Source: Olavius algarvensis associated proteobacterium Delta 3
Lineage (GTDB): Bacteria > Desulfobacterota > Desulfobacteria > Desulfobacterales > CAFBRK01
Direction: 5' to 3'
Assembly (NCBI GenBank): GCA_903231505.1
Contig: CAFBRK010000097.1
Location: 1 to 64,000, forward strand
DNA length: 64,000 nt
The notes under the pieces are model-generated. The model was not told the origin of the DNA, did not search any database, and saw only the letters and a list, made by a program, of their open reading frames with translations. Both the position numbers and the translations under genes were made by a program. Below are positions 27,954 through 36,516 of the stretch, in pieces. The number at the start of each line of letters is the position of its first letter. The first letter of the stretch is position 1.

Positions 27954-29096
27954 ATGCAGTTCATTGATCTTGCAACTCAGCAAACCCGGATAAAGGAACA
28001 AATCGACGCAAACATTCAAACCGTGCTGGCCCATGGCAGGTACATCATGGGGCCTGAGATTGCAGAACTTGAAAATCGATTGGCTGAATATGTAAATTGC
28101 AGGCATGCAATAGGTTGTGCATCCGGAACAGATGCGCTGCTCATGGCTTTGTTGGCACTTGATGTGGGACCGGGAGACGCCGTTTTTACATCCCCATTCA
28201 CGTTTATTGCAACGGCTGAAGTAATTCAACTCATCGGTGCAACTCCTGTGTTTGTGGACATCGACCCAACGACATTCAATATCGATCCAGCCAAGCTGGA
28301 AGAGGCCATCGCAGCTTCGAAAACCCACGACACATCCCTGTATCCACAGCCTCTGAATCCTAAATGCATCATCCCTGTGGACCTTTTCGGTTTGCTTGCA
28401 GATTATGAGCGGATTGAAGCGATAGCGAAAAAATACGGCCTGTTTGTGATTGAAGATGCAGCCCAGTCTTTCGGAGCCGAGTACCGTGAAAAGAAGGCAT
28501 GTGCATTTGGGCATATTGCCGCTACATCCTTTTTTCCGGCAAAACCGTTAGGATGTTATGGGGATGGAGGCATGTGTTTTACAGGCGATGCGAAGTTGGC
28601 GGAGGCGCTCAGATCTATCCGCGTGCACGGCAAGGGAAGCCACAAGTACGATAACGCCCGTATCGGTGTCAATGGCCGATTGGATACGTTGCAGGCGGCT
28701 GTTTTGTTGGCAAAATTTAATATTTTTCCGGAGGAGGTGGAACTCCGACAGATGGCTGCAGCGCGCTACACTGAGCTACTGTCGCAATGTTCTACGCTGA
28801 CGGTTCCCGGTATACCGGAAGGGTACGCATCGGTGTGGGCTCAGTACTCCATTCTCACGAATGGAAGGAAAAGGGACGATTTTCAAAAAGCACTTAAAGA
28901 AGACAACATCCCCACCGCCATTTATTACCCGAAGCCATTGCATCTCCAGACCGCCTTCAAGGGCCTCGGATACAAATCCGGCGACTTTCCCATAAGCGAG
29001 GACGCATCCGAGCGAATTTTCAGCATCCCCATGCACCCTTACCTAACTGAAGAAGACCAGACAAAAATAGTCAACGTCATAAATACATTGTGTTAA
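27954..29096 (+). CDS. DegT/DnrJ/EryC1 aminotransferase (WbpE-like)
   Basis: PLP enzyme, 380 residues from ATG 27954 (AGAGGAG 5 nt upstream). Seen: GCASGTDALLMALLAL near 54-69, SPFTFIATAEVIQLIGATPVF near 80-100 (outline), IEDAAQSFGAEY near 166-177, and PLP-binding Lys197 in SFFPAKPLGCYGDGG. It resembles WbpE, which aminates UDP-3-keto-GlcNAcA. Neighbours supply the dehydrogenase/oxidase and acetyltransferase of the same route. Confidence 0.92.
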   Translation: MQFIDLATQQTRIKEQIDANIQTVLAHGRYIMGPEIAELENRLAEYVNCRHAIGCASGTDALLMALLALDVGPGDAVFTSPFTFIATAEVIQLIGATPVFVDIDPTTFNIDPAKLEEAIAASKTHDTSLYPQPLNPKCIIPVDLFGLLADYERIEAIAKKYGLFVIEDAAQSFGAEYREKKACAFGHIAATSFFPAKPLGCYGDGGMCFTGDAKLAEALRSIRVHGKGSHKYDNARIGVNGRLDTLQAAVLLAKFNIFPEEVELRQMAAARYTELLSQCSTLTVPGIPEGYASVWAQYSILTNGRKRDDFQKALKEDNIPTAIYYPKPLHLQTAFKGLGYKSGDFPISEDASERIFSIPMHPYLTEEDQTKIVNVINTLC

Positions 29097-29287
29097 AAGA
29101 ATTCGTGCCCGCCCGGTTAAAGATCATTAGGAACAAGCGACCTGCAGGGTCGCCTTCATATATACCGTCGTGGCTCGGGGGCCAAGTCGTAAGCTCAACG
29201 AGCGAAGCCCCAAGCGACTTTAATCGTTAGCATTTTCTAACCTCTGTGTCCTCTGCGAGCTCTGCGAGGGAAAAAAAGGATATCGAA
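29097..29287. repeat. Intergenic region with a lone right arm of the palindrome family
   Basis: No gene. CCTCTGTGTCCTCTGCGAGC at about 29239 resembles the right end of the large palindromes but no matching left end was found within this gap. The ribosome site of the next gene (AAAGGATATCG) follows it. Confidence 0.5.
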
Positions 29288-30865
29288 ATGACGGAATTAC
29301 CGAAAATCGCTGTCATTGGCTCCGGCTACTGGGGCAAGAACCTCGTCCGGAATTATCACCAAATCGGTGCCCTGGCACTTATCTGCGATAAAAATGAAAC
29401 TGTTTTGGCCTCATTCCAGGAACAATATCCAGGCGTGGAAACCTGTCTGGCCATCAGCGATGTCATCACACGGGAGGACATCGCGGGTGTGGCCATCGCC
29501 ACACCGGCCGAAACCCATTACGACATCGCCCATGAGGCACTTCTGGCAGGAAAGAACGTCTACGTGGAAAAACCCCTGGTGCTCCATGAATACCAGGGCG
29601 AGGCATTGATCGCCCTGGCTAGGGCAAAGGATCGAATTTTGATGGTGGGCCACCTGCTCCAATATCATCCGGTTTTTGTGCGTCTCAAAGAACTCGCCAA
29701 AACCGGGGAATTGGGCCGCATCAATTACATCTATTCCAACCGGTTGAACCTGGGCAAGATTCGGAGGGAGGAAAACATCCTGTGGTCCTTTGCCCCCCAT
29801 GATATCTCCATGATCCTCTCCCTGGCGGGCGAGGCCCCGGAAAATGTTTCAGCCACAGGAGGTTATTTCCTGCATAAGCAAATCGCCGATGTCACCACCA
29901 CCCACATGGAGTTTCCCTCGGGTCTCCAGGCCCATATTTTCGTGTCCTGGCTCCATCCATTCAAGGAATAAAAACTCGTGGTGGTCGGTGACCGGAAAAT
30001 GGCCGTTTTCGATGATACCCAGCATTGGGAGGGCAAGCTTCTACTGTACGAGCACCAGATTCATTGGGAAAATAACCTGCCGGTGCCCCAAAAGGCGGAC
30101 GCTGAACAGGTGACCATTGAACAAGATGAACCGCTCAAGCGGGAATGCCTGCATTTTTTGGATTGCATTGCCAACGGTCAACGTCCGGTCACCGACGGTT
30201 CCGAAGGCCTTCAGGTGCTGAAGGTGCTGAATGTCGCCCAGAGCTCTTTGAATAAGGGGGGGCGGCAGCTGCCCTTCAGCGCATCACCGGACCTCAAACG
30301 GAGGGATTCCTCCGTCCACGATACGGCCGTGGTTGACGATAATGCAGAAATAGGGGGCGGCACCAAAATCTGGCATTTTTCGCACATTCTGTCGGGGTCC
30401 AAAATCGGAGACAATTGCAATATCGGTCAAAACGTCGTCATCGGCCCTGAAGTCCCCATCGGCAACAACTGTAAAATTCAAAACAACGTATCTGTCTTTA
30501 AAGGTGTGACACTGGAAGATGGTGTATTCTGCGGTCCCTCCATGGTGTTTACGAACATCTACAATCCACGGGCGGAAATACGTAAAATGGACCAGGTGCG
30601 GCCAACCCGTGTAAAGCACGGCGCCACCTTGGGAGCGAACTGCACGATCATCTGCGGAATCACCATCGGCCGCTACGCCTTCGTGGGAGCCGGTGCCGTG
30701 GTCAACCAGAATGTGCTGGATCATGCTCTGGTGGTGGGCAACCCTTTCCGGCAAATCGGCTGGGCCTGCCAATGCGGAGAACGTCTACCCGACGACCTGG
30801 AATGCCTGGTGTGCGACAGAACGTACGAAAAAAGCAACGAGGGGCTAAAAGAAAAAATAAAGTGA
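29288..30865 (+). pseudogene. Gfo/Idh oxidoreductase fused to a left-handed beta-helix acyltransferase, in-frame TAA
   Basis: Start ATG 29288. Residues 1-320: Gfo/Idh Rossmann oxidoreductase (IAVIGSGYWGKNLVRNY, VEKPLVL near 96, APHDISMILSL near 171), WbpB-like. Residues about 340-525: hexapeptide acetyltransferase ([36 protein letters not shown]) ending in a Cys pair [16 protein letters not shown], WbpD-like. Codon 228 is TAA (29969-29971) between PFKE and KLVVVGD; the frame is the same on both sides, so one base change (CAA to TAA) would explain it. A GTG at 29978 could allow restart of the distal half. Confidence 0.9.
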
Positions 30866-30876
30866 CTCAAAAATTT

Positions 30877-31168
30877 TTTCACCACAGAGACACGGAGGTC
30901 ACAGAGGAAGGATATATTTTTTACGAATCGGGAGATGCCGATTCATAAAAAGCTCGCATTCCCTTCGGGATGTTTGGCAACCAGTAGGCATGTGATACAC
31001 TCATCCAAATATTGATGTTCAGAACCAGATAACCTGCAGTTTCTCGCGAAGCGATGACAACCGCCGGCTCGGGCGGATGCGCTTGAAGGAATGAAATTCA
31101 TTCAAAGGATCGTCCGAGACGGCTGTCCTTTTTGTACTCTGTGACCTCCGTGTCTCTGTGGTGAAAAA
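30877..31168. repeat. Large interrupted palindrome, copy C
   Basis: The outer arms pair without mismatch over about 30 bases: TTTTCACCACAGAGACACGG...TCACAGAG (30877 onward) against CTCTGTGA...CTCTGTGGTGAAAA (to 31168). Left hairpin TTACGAATCGG-GAGATG-CCGATTCATAA (30921-30948, one mismatch); right hairpin GAATGAA-ATTCATTC region near 31097-31113. The copy-specific GGAGGT in the left arm is matched by ACCTCC in the right arm. Confidence 0.9.
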
Positions 31169-31226
31169 TCTGTCTATCAGTGGTGAAAAATGAAGCTCGG
31201 GTAACGCCACCCTTGGTTAATAAGAT

Positions 31227-31610
31227 ATGCCTGACAACTCAGCTATAAATCATCTCACCGGGCGGGTCATAGGGGCAGCCATCGAGGTCCATAAGGTTAT
31301 TGGCCCCGGGTTACTCGAGAGAATCTATGAGAAATGTCTTTGCAGGGAACTGGAAATAAGGGCGATACCTTTTAAACAACAGGTAGAAATGCCCCTCATA
31401 TACAAAGGTGAGAGAATCAACTGTGAGTATCGGTTCGATTTAGTTGTTGATAGCAGATTGATAGTGGAATTGAAATCGTGTGACGGGCTTCTGCCGATAC
31501 ATGAAGCTCAATTATTGACATATCTAAAAATTGCTAAAATCAAGTACGGCCTTCTAATAAATTTCAATGTGCCGGTTTTGAAGGATGGTATTCGAAGACT
31601 TGCCTCTTGA
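31227..31610 (+). CDS. GxxExxY protein
   Basis: 127 residues matching the GxxExxY family (TIGR04256 type): HLTGRVIGAAIEVHKVIGPGLLERIYEKCLCREL at about 9-42 in outline, with GPGLLERIYE carrying the name-giving Gly/Glu/Tyr, then FKQQVEMPLIYKG, FDLVVDSRLIVELKS (a PD-(D/E)xK-like core with Asp and ELK) and HEAQLLTYLKIAKIKYGLLINFN. The family's function is unproven; a nuclease-like fold has been suggested. It sits between palindrome units C and D rather than in an operon, so it is probably the cargo of such an element. Confidence 0.88.
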   Translation: MPDNSAINHLTGRVIGAAIEVHKVIGPGLLERIYEKCLCRELEIRAIPFKQQVEMPLIYKGERINCEYRFDLVVDSRLIVELKSCDGLLPIHEAQLLTYLKIAKIKYGLLINFNVPVLKDGIRRLAS

Positions 31611-31629
31611 TTATAACTTCGCCTGCAGG

Positions 31630-31715
31630 GCAGATTGGTTTTGTCCGATCGGTGCCTCCCGATCGGACAAAAAGAAAATAGTCTCTGTGCTCTCTGTGTC
31701 TCTGTGGTGAATAAG
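31630..31715. repeat. Palindrome family, right half (copy D)
   Basis: GCAGATTGG (also seen in copy B), hairpin TTTTGTCCGATCGG-TGCCTC-CCGATCGGACAAAA (31640-31673, 14 bp), right end CTCTGTGTCTCTGTGGTGAA to about 31711. No separate left half was found; the GxxExxY gene lies where the centre of the element would be. Confidence 0.8.
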
Positions 31716-31718
31716 CTT

Positions 31719-32486
31719 CTATTTCCAGCTGACGGTCACATCAACCTTGGGATACTCCGTCACTTGATACATCGACATTTCAAACCGATTTACCATGGGT
31801 CGATACTTTGCGACCAGTTTATCGATGGTGTCGACCCCCAGGCTCCAATAGTCCTTCGCCCGGAAGAAAAAATACTCGTTCCGGGGGTAACTCTTTCGGG
31901 TCATATCGTATTTTGTAAACAGGTACCGGTACGTGGAATCGACGAGATGCCAGGAATCTTCGAGCCAGGCTTCAATAAATACATGACCGGTCGGGATCCA
32001 GAGATCGTTTTTCTGAAATCTCAGCATCCAGTCTACATTGCCGGTCATCACCATCCGGGCAGGGATGCCGACTGCTCGAAAGAGGGCTACCTGGGCAAGG
32101 GCGTAATCGGCACAGCCGCCAAGATGCCTGCTCTCAAACAGCTCATCGGCGGTCCGTGAAAACGCCTTGTCATTGTACCAGCTATCGTACTGAAATTCGG
32201 TCCACACATAATCGACGGCCTTGAAAAGCCGCTCTCGCCGGTTGTCTCCTCTAATTTGAACGGAAACTTCCGAAATATAAGGTCCGATCTCGGTCTGCGG
32301 CCCGGGAACCAACCACTGGGCAGCCTCCTCCGGAATCGGCCGGTCCTCAAACTTCCCAACGTCAATAGGATTCCGGAGCACACCCCCCGTCGTCACACAC
32401 GCAGTGATCATGCATGCCGCCAAGATTAGAATGGCCGTATATGAGAACTTTATTGTCACTTCACACACCTTCGATTTAGCGGCCAT
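31719..32486 (-). CDS. Transglutaminase-like lipoprotein
   Basis: 255 residues. Signal peptide with lipobox-like MITAC (Cys near 30). The transglutaminase-like cysteine-peptidase core shows the catalytic triad pattern: HLGGCADYALAQVALFRAVG near 121 (Cys), GHVFIEAWLEDSWHLVDST with His near 167 and Asp near 181. Substrate unknown; such proteins often act on the cell envelope. It faces the plus-strand sugar genes, is convergent with the GxxExxY unit, and its stop is only 4-8 nt from the repeat end. Confidence 0.85.
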   Translation of the reverse strand: MAAKSKVCEVTIKFSYTAILILAACMITACVTTGGVLRNPIDVGKFEDRPIPEEAAQWLVPGPQTEIGPYISEVSVQIRGDNRRERLFKAVDYVWTEFQYDSWYNDKAFSRTADELFESRHLGGCADYALAQVALFRAVGIPARMVMTGNVDWMLRFQKNDLWIPTGHVFIEAWLEDSWHLVDSTYRYLFTKYDMTRKSYPRNEYFFFRAKDYWSLGVDTIDKLVAKYRPMVNRFEMSMYQVTEYPKVDVTVSWK

Positions 32487-32848
32487 TCTACCAAAGAATT
32501 TGAGAAGATTCTATTCACCACGGAGACACAGAGAGCACAGAGGGTATTCTTTTTTTGCTAAACCGGGAGATGCCGATTTAGCAAAAGATGCTCAGCCCTT
32601 CGGGCAACCGGCAGTGGGAGTCATTGGGGGTCACCACACGTTTATCGATATTTTGCAACACGCTTGAAGCCCCGGGTTTTCGCGCAGCGATGACCGCACC
32701 GGCTCGGACAGAGCTCCTGAATGATGTTTTTCCGAATCATTCAGGAGAGCGTCCAGGTCACCATTCCTCAGTGTCTCCGCCTGCCCGCTGCAGCTCCGGC
32801 GGTGGCGCGCGATGAAAAATCAGTCTCCGAGGGTTCTGTGAGATACAA
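32487..32848. repeat. Gene-free region with palindrome-family left half (copy E)
   Basis: TTCACCACGGAGACACAGAG from 32514, hairpin TTTTGCTAAACCGG-GAGATG-CCGATTTAGCAAAA (32553-32586, one mismatch), then CGCGCAGCGATGACC near 32684, also found in copy C, and hairpin CTCCTGAATGAT/ATCATTCAGGAG (32709-32746). A clear right end was not recognised. No gene. Confidence 0.75.
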
Positions 32849-33721
32849 TCAGTCAAATTCCGGCGGCATGGCCAGCGTCGCTAATCCCGGCCCGACACTA
32901 CCCAATACACCTGCAGCAGCTGTTGCCCCTACAACCGTGGCCCCTCCTGCTGCTGCGCCGGTGACGGCACCGGCAACAGAAGCTGGGCCGACAATGGCGG
33001 TTCCTCCGACTGCACCGGTTAGCCCTACGGTGGAGCCGGTTCCGGTCAAAGCGGTCGTTATCAGGGGTATGCCTATTACCTGTGCATGGGCCTCCCGGAC
33101 CGGGTTGATGGCCGCCAGGAACCGCTCGAGTGATGACATTTTATCGGATATCGGAGTTACCGAAAGCGCAAAATCGGTGCCCCGAACACCTGCCACTGCG
33201 GTGGGCGTTTTGACCCTGAAATTAGGCTTGCCTTTGACCTTCTGAACAATGAAACGGACACTCCCCCACAGCAGGTTCATGAAAGTCGATCGGGTTTCCG
33301 TGTCCGGATCGTATTCAATTTGGGTCAGCACCAGTTTCGCGTGGGGCGCCAGCGCGAGGACGCTTCGGTCGTTCATGATCGCATTGATGCGGGATCGCTT
33401 GCCGGTGACCAATGTGTCATTCTGGTAAAGCAGGAAATTGTTTTTGAGTGTGTAAGCGACCATCTGGTTTTGGTGGATGACATAGGCGGTGCCCTGTATT
33501 TTCTGGACGGTACCGATCGAAGGGCCTGTTCCCGGCTTGAAGTCCGGACTGATTTTCACATTCTCCGGGATCAAGGGTTCCTTGGGCTTGAAGACGTTAA
33601 ATCGTTTTAACAGGTCTTTCCCGGGATCGGCGCTGTGAAGGCTGGGCACGACCGAAAGGCAAAAGATCCCAGCGACGGCCAACGCACAGACGACAAGAGC
33701 CTTCCTGTTTCTGAGATTCAT
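32849..33721 (-). CDS. Exported FecR-domain protein with Ala/Gly-rich tail
   Basis: 290 residues. Signal peptide about 1-30 (AVAGIFCLSVVPSLHSAD). Central FecR-type domain at about 70-190: GTAYVIHQNQMVAYTLKN, LLYQNDTLVTGKRSRINAI, SVLALAPHAKLVL, FRVKTPTAVAGVRGTDFAL. Residues 215-285 are a low-complexity Ala/Gly/Thr/Val tail that could be a glycine-zipper or membrane segment. No FecI-type sigma factor lies nearby, so signalling as in iron uptake is not implied. The tail resembles the protein encoded at 58465-58797. Confidence 0.85.
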   Translation of the reverse strand: MNLRNRKALVVCALAVAGIFCLSVVPSLHSADPGKDLLKRFNVFKPKEPLIPENVKISPDFKPGTGPSIGTVQKIQGTAYVIHQNQMVAYTLKNNFLLYQNDTLVTGKRSRINAIMNDRSVLALAPHAKLVLTQIEYDPDTETRSTFMNLLWGSVRFIVQKVKGKPNFRVKTPTAVAGVRGTDFALSVTPISDKMSSLERFLAAINPVREAHAQVIGIPLITTALTGTGSTVGLTGAVGGTAIVGPASVAGAVTGAAAGGATVVGATAAAGVLGSVGPGLATLAMPPEFD

Positions 33722-33957
33722 GACGGCCTCCTTTCTAACTATGATAGATAAAGAAATAAGGGGGAAACTGATTTAAAAAAAATATGGAATGATTCGAAGA
33801 GGTAAGGATCTTGTACAAACCTATTCAAATCCCGGAGCTTTGTCAATATAGCTGGTCTAACTTGATAAACATTTCAACTAACTTAGCGGCACGGCCGCGC
33901 TTCATAAAATCGTTGCACGATTTTATTTGGAGAAGGATTCAAAGGAAGGAACACCTC
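33722..33957. other. Divergent intergenic region with REP-like unit
   Basis: 236 bases between the FecR-domain gene and the dehydrogenase gene. Contains REP-like copy 4 (33886-33926); AAAGGAAGGA at about 33941-33950 is the ribosome site for ATG 33958. Promoters are not clear. Confidence 0.5.
33886..33926 (+). repeat. REP-like double hairpin, copy 4
   Basis: GCGGC-ACG-GCCGC, spacer GCTTC, ATAAAATCGT-TGC-ACGATTTTAT. Both stems perfect. It ends 31 nt before the ATG of the dehydrogenase gene. Confidence 0.8.
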
Positions 33958-35651
33958 ATGCGGAAATCAGCAATCGAATCCCATCAAAAGCGTGACGAAA
34001 ACAACACCTCCACCTCCCCGGACGGTGAAACCTTCCCACTGCCCGCAGCATCCGATTATGACATGGAAAACAGGCGTCTTCAAAAGCTCGCCAAGGAGCA
34101 GCGGCTCATGGGCAGGGAAGTCGTCGTTGTCATGGGGGTCGGATTTGTCGGTGCGGTGATGGCCGGCGTGGTGGCGGACTCCACTGACAGGGAAACCGGC
34201 GAGCCCAACTATTTTGTGATCGGCATGCAGCGACCTTCCCCGCGGTCCTATTGGAAAATACCCTATTTAAACCGGGGTGTTGCGCCGGTGGAGGCAGAAG
34301 ATCCGGAAGTCGCCCCGCTGATCGAACGCAACGTGAAGGAAAAACAAACACTGACAGCGTCGTTTTCCTTTGAAGCGCTCGCTCTTGCCGATGTGGTTGT
34401 GGTGGACGTACAGTGTGACTATTATACAAGAATGCCTTGGGCGATGTGCGAGACGGTCACGCGGATATCAAAGCCCTGGAAGACAGCCTGAAGGTCATCG
34501 GGGAAAAAGTGAGGCCCGATTGCCTGGTGCTTATCGAGACTACCGTGCCACCGGGTACTACTGAATACGTTGCCTATCCGATCATGAAAAGGGCCTTCGA
34601 GGGCCGCGGTCTGAACGATGCGGAGCCGTGCCTCGCACACAGCTTCGAGCGGGTCATGCCCGGCAGAGACTATGTGGCATCTATTCGTGACTTTTGGCGC
34701 GTATGCAGCGGCATCAACAGTGTCGCCCGGGAAAAGGTTGTAGAGTTTCTCTCCAAAGTCATCAATGTGGAAAAATTCCCTCTGACGATTCTGGATCGGC
34801 CGATCGAATCGGAAACCTGCAAGATCGTGGAAAACTCCTACCGGGCGACGACCCTGGCGTTTATGGACGAGTGGAGCCGGTTTTCAGAACGGAACGGGGT
34901 GGATTTGATCAAGGTGATCGAGGCCATCAAGGTAAGGCCTACCCACTCCAACATGATTTTCCCGGGACCGGGGATCGGCGGATACTGCCTGCCCAAGGAT
35001 GGTGGGCTCGGCGTGTGGGCCTACCACACCCTCATGGCTTTTGAAGACGACATCTTCAGGCTGACTCCCATGGCCATCGACATCAACGACACCCGGTCGC
35101 TGCATGTGGTCCAACTCGTGCGGGATGCCTTGCGGAACATGGGAAAAATCGTCGCCGCATCGAAAATAGGGCTGTTGGGGGCATCCTACCGCAAGGACGT
35201 CGGCGATACACGGTACAGCGGGTCGGAGATGATTGTCCGAAAGCTGACCGAAATGGGTGCCGAGGTGATTGCCCACGACCCCTACGTAAAACATTGGTGG
35301 GAATTCGAGAAGCAGGCAACGTACCCGGCTCCGGGTCATTCCTGGTCCCGCTTTTTCCGCAACCAGGAGAACCTTTCCGAGCTGAGGTTGGAAAATCATA
35401 TCGCAGATGCTCTGAACGGTGTCGATGCAGTTGTTCTGGCTGTGCCGCACAAAGATTACAAGGCCCTGGAGCCTCAGAAAGTGTTCGACATGGTCGGTGG
35501 AAAAGCGGCGGTGATCGACTGCTTCGGCATCCTAACAGACGACCAGATCCAGAAATATTTCGAACTCGGCTGTGAGGTAAAAGGTCTGGGCAGGGGACAT
35601 ATCCAGCGCATCAAAGAAAGAGTCCGGAGCGCCAGGCTAGGGGATTCGTAA
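33958..35651 (+). pseudogene. Nucleotide-sugar (UDP-GlcNAc/ManNAc-type) 6-dehydrogenase, 1-nt frameshift
   Basis: WbpA/WecC-like NAD-dependent oxidation of a UDP-HexNAc to the uronic acid. First frame from ATG 33958 reads REVVVVMGVGFVGAVMAGVV (Rossmann motif) and runs to DVVVVDVQCDYYT, then leaves frame; the -1 frame continues KNALGDVRDGHADIKALEDS, PDCLVLIETTVPPGT, SETCKIVENSYRATTLAFMDEWSRF, GPGIGGYCLPKDG (catalytic Cys) and ends at 35651. The break is at about 34428-34434, where one missing A (ACAAAG to ACAAG) would repair it. The unbroken protein would have about 564 residues, longer than usual owing to a 50-residue N-terminal extension. Confidence 0.88.
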
Positions 35652-35710
35652 GCGCTTTTATCGTGTCACCGGACCCATTGAATTCTCGACCCCCTCGGTT
35701 TCGAAGAGAC

Positions 35711-35803
35711 AGATGTCGGATGTCAGATGCCCGATGTCCGATGTCCGGTGTCAGATGCCCGATGTCGGATGAGAGGTGCCCGATGTTCGGTGTCGGATGT
35801 CAG
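35711..35803 (+). repeat. Left inverted arm: degenerate GATGTCGG/GATGTCAG array
   Basis: About a dozen 7-8-base units of GATGTC(C/G)G, CAGATGCC and similar. Their reverse complements (CCGACATC, CTGACATC) form the array at 36269-36490, on the other side of the four-helix-bundle gene. Confidence 0.8.
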
Positions 35804-35859
35804 AACAACTTTAAGAGCCGATATCTGATTTTTGACATAGCAAAGCAACAGGTAGCCCG

Positions 35860-36261
35860 ATGAAGAACCAGACGGAACAGATCAAGTCGGCAAAAGATCT
35901 ACGGGTTTACAGAAGAGCGTACGCTTTGGCGATGGAAATCTTTAACTTGAGCAAGGACTGGCCTTCTGAAGAAAAATACTCACTTACGGATCAAATTCGG
36001 CGATCGTCCAGATCCGTGTGTGCAAATCTCAGGGAAAGCTGGGCCAAGCGACGATATGAGGCTCATTTCATAAGCAAGTTGACTGATGCAGACGGCGAGA
36101 ATAGTGAAACAGACACCTGGTTGGATTTCACGTTGGATTGTACGTATCTTGATACTTCCGATCACAGGCGGTTAACCGAAGAAAATAGGGCCGTTGGATC
36201 TATGCTCGGCGCAATGTTGACTAATCCTAACTCATTCTTAACCCGCAAAGCATCGGTTTGA
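35860..36261 (+). CDS. Four-helix-bundle protein (S23/23S-rRNA-IVS-protein type)
   Basis: 133 residues, typical for the family (TIGR02436 type): DLRVYRRAYALAMEIFNLSKDWP near 13-35 in outline, YSLTDQIRRSSRSVCANLRESWAKRRYEAHFISKL near 44-78 in outline, with the conserved helix pattern of (S)(V)xxNIAEG replaced by SVCANLRESW. Homologues are encoded in intervening sequences of 23S rRNA and, as Avd, in diversity-generating retroelements; their role is not settled. Here it is flanked by inverted repeat arrays and stands alone, so it is likely element cargo. Confidence 0.87.
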   Translation: MKNQTEQIKSAKDLRVYRRAYALAMEIFNLSKDWPSEEKYSLTDQIRRSSRSVCANLRESWAKRRYEAHFISKLTDADGENSETDTWLDFTLDCTYLDTSDHRRLTEENRAVGSMLGAMLTNPNSFLTRKASV

Positions 36262-36268
36262 TGCAGTG

Positions 36269-36490
36269 GGACTTCCGACATCCTTTTTTCGGAAATCCGA
36301 CCTCGGACATCTGACATCTGTTATTTCGGACCTCCGACATCCGACCTCCGACATCGGACCTCCGACATCTGTTGTTTCGGACCTCCGACCTCGGACATCT
36401 GACATCTGTTATTTTGGACCTCCGACATCTGACCTCGGATATCCGACATCTGTTGTTTCGGACTTCCGACATCTGTCATCTGTCTTCTGC
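36269..36490 (-). repeat. Right inverted arm: degenerate CCGACATC/CTGACATC array
   Basis: About 25 units of CTCCGACAT, CTCGGACAT, CTGACATC, with four spaced CTGTTRTTTYGGAC-like punctuations (about 36316, 36367, 36408, 36450). It is the inverse of the left arm at 35711-35803 but more than twice as long. A short continuation (TCGGACATCTGACCTCTG) lies after wecB at about 37631. Confidence 0.85.
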
Positions 36491-36516
36491 CCTCAGCCAT
36501 ATAGGTCCCTATCATC

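Noticed and set aside
36269-36490. CRISPR-like appearance of a repetitive block with regular punctuation
   Set aside because: Units are 7-9 bases, degenerate and contiguous; there are no constant 23-40-base repeats with unique spacers, and no cas genes. It is an inverted arm of the four-helix-bundle element.
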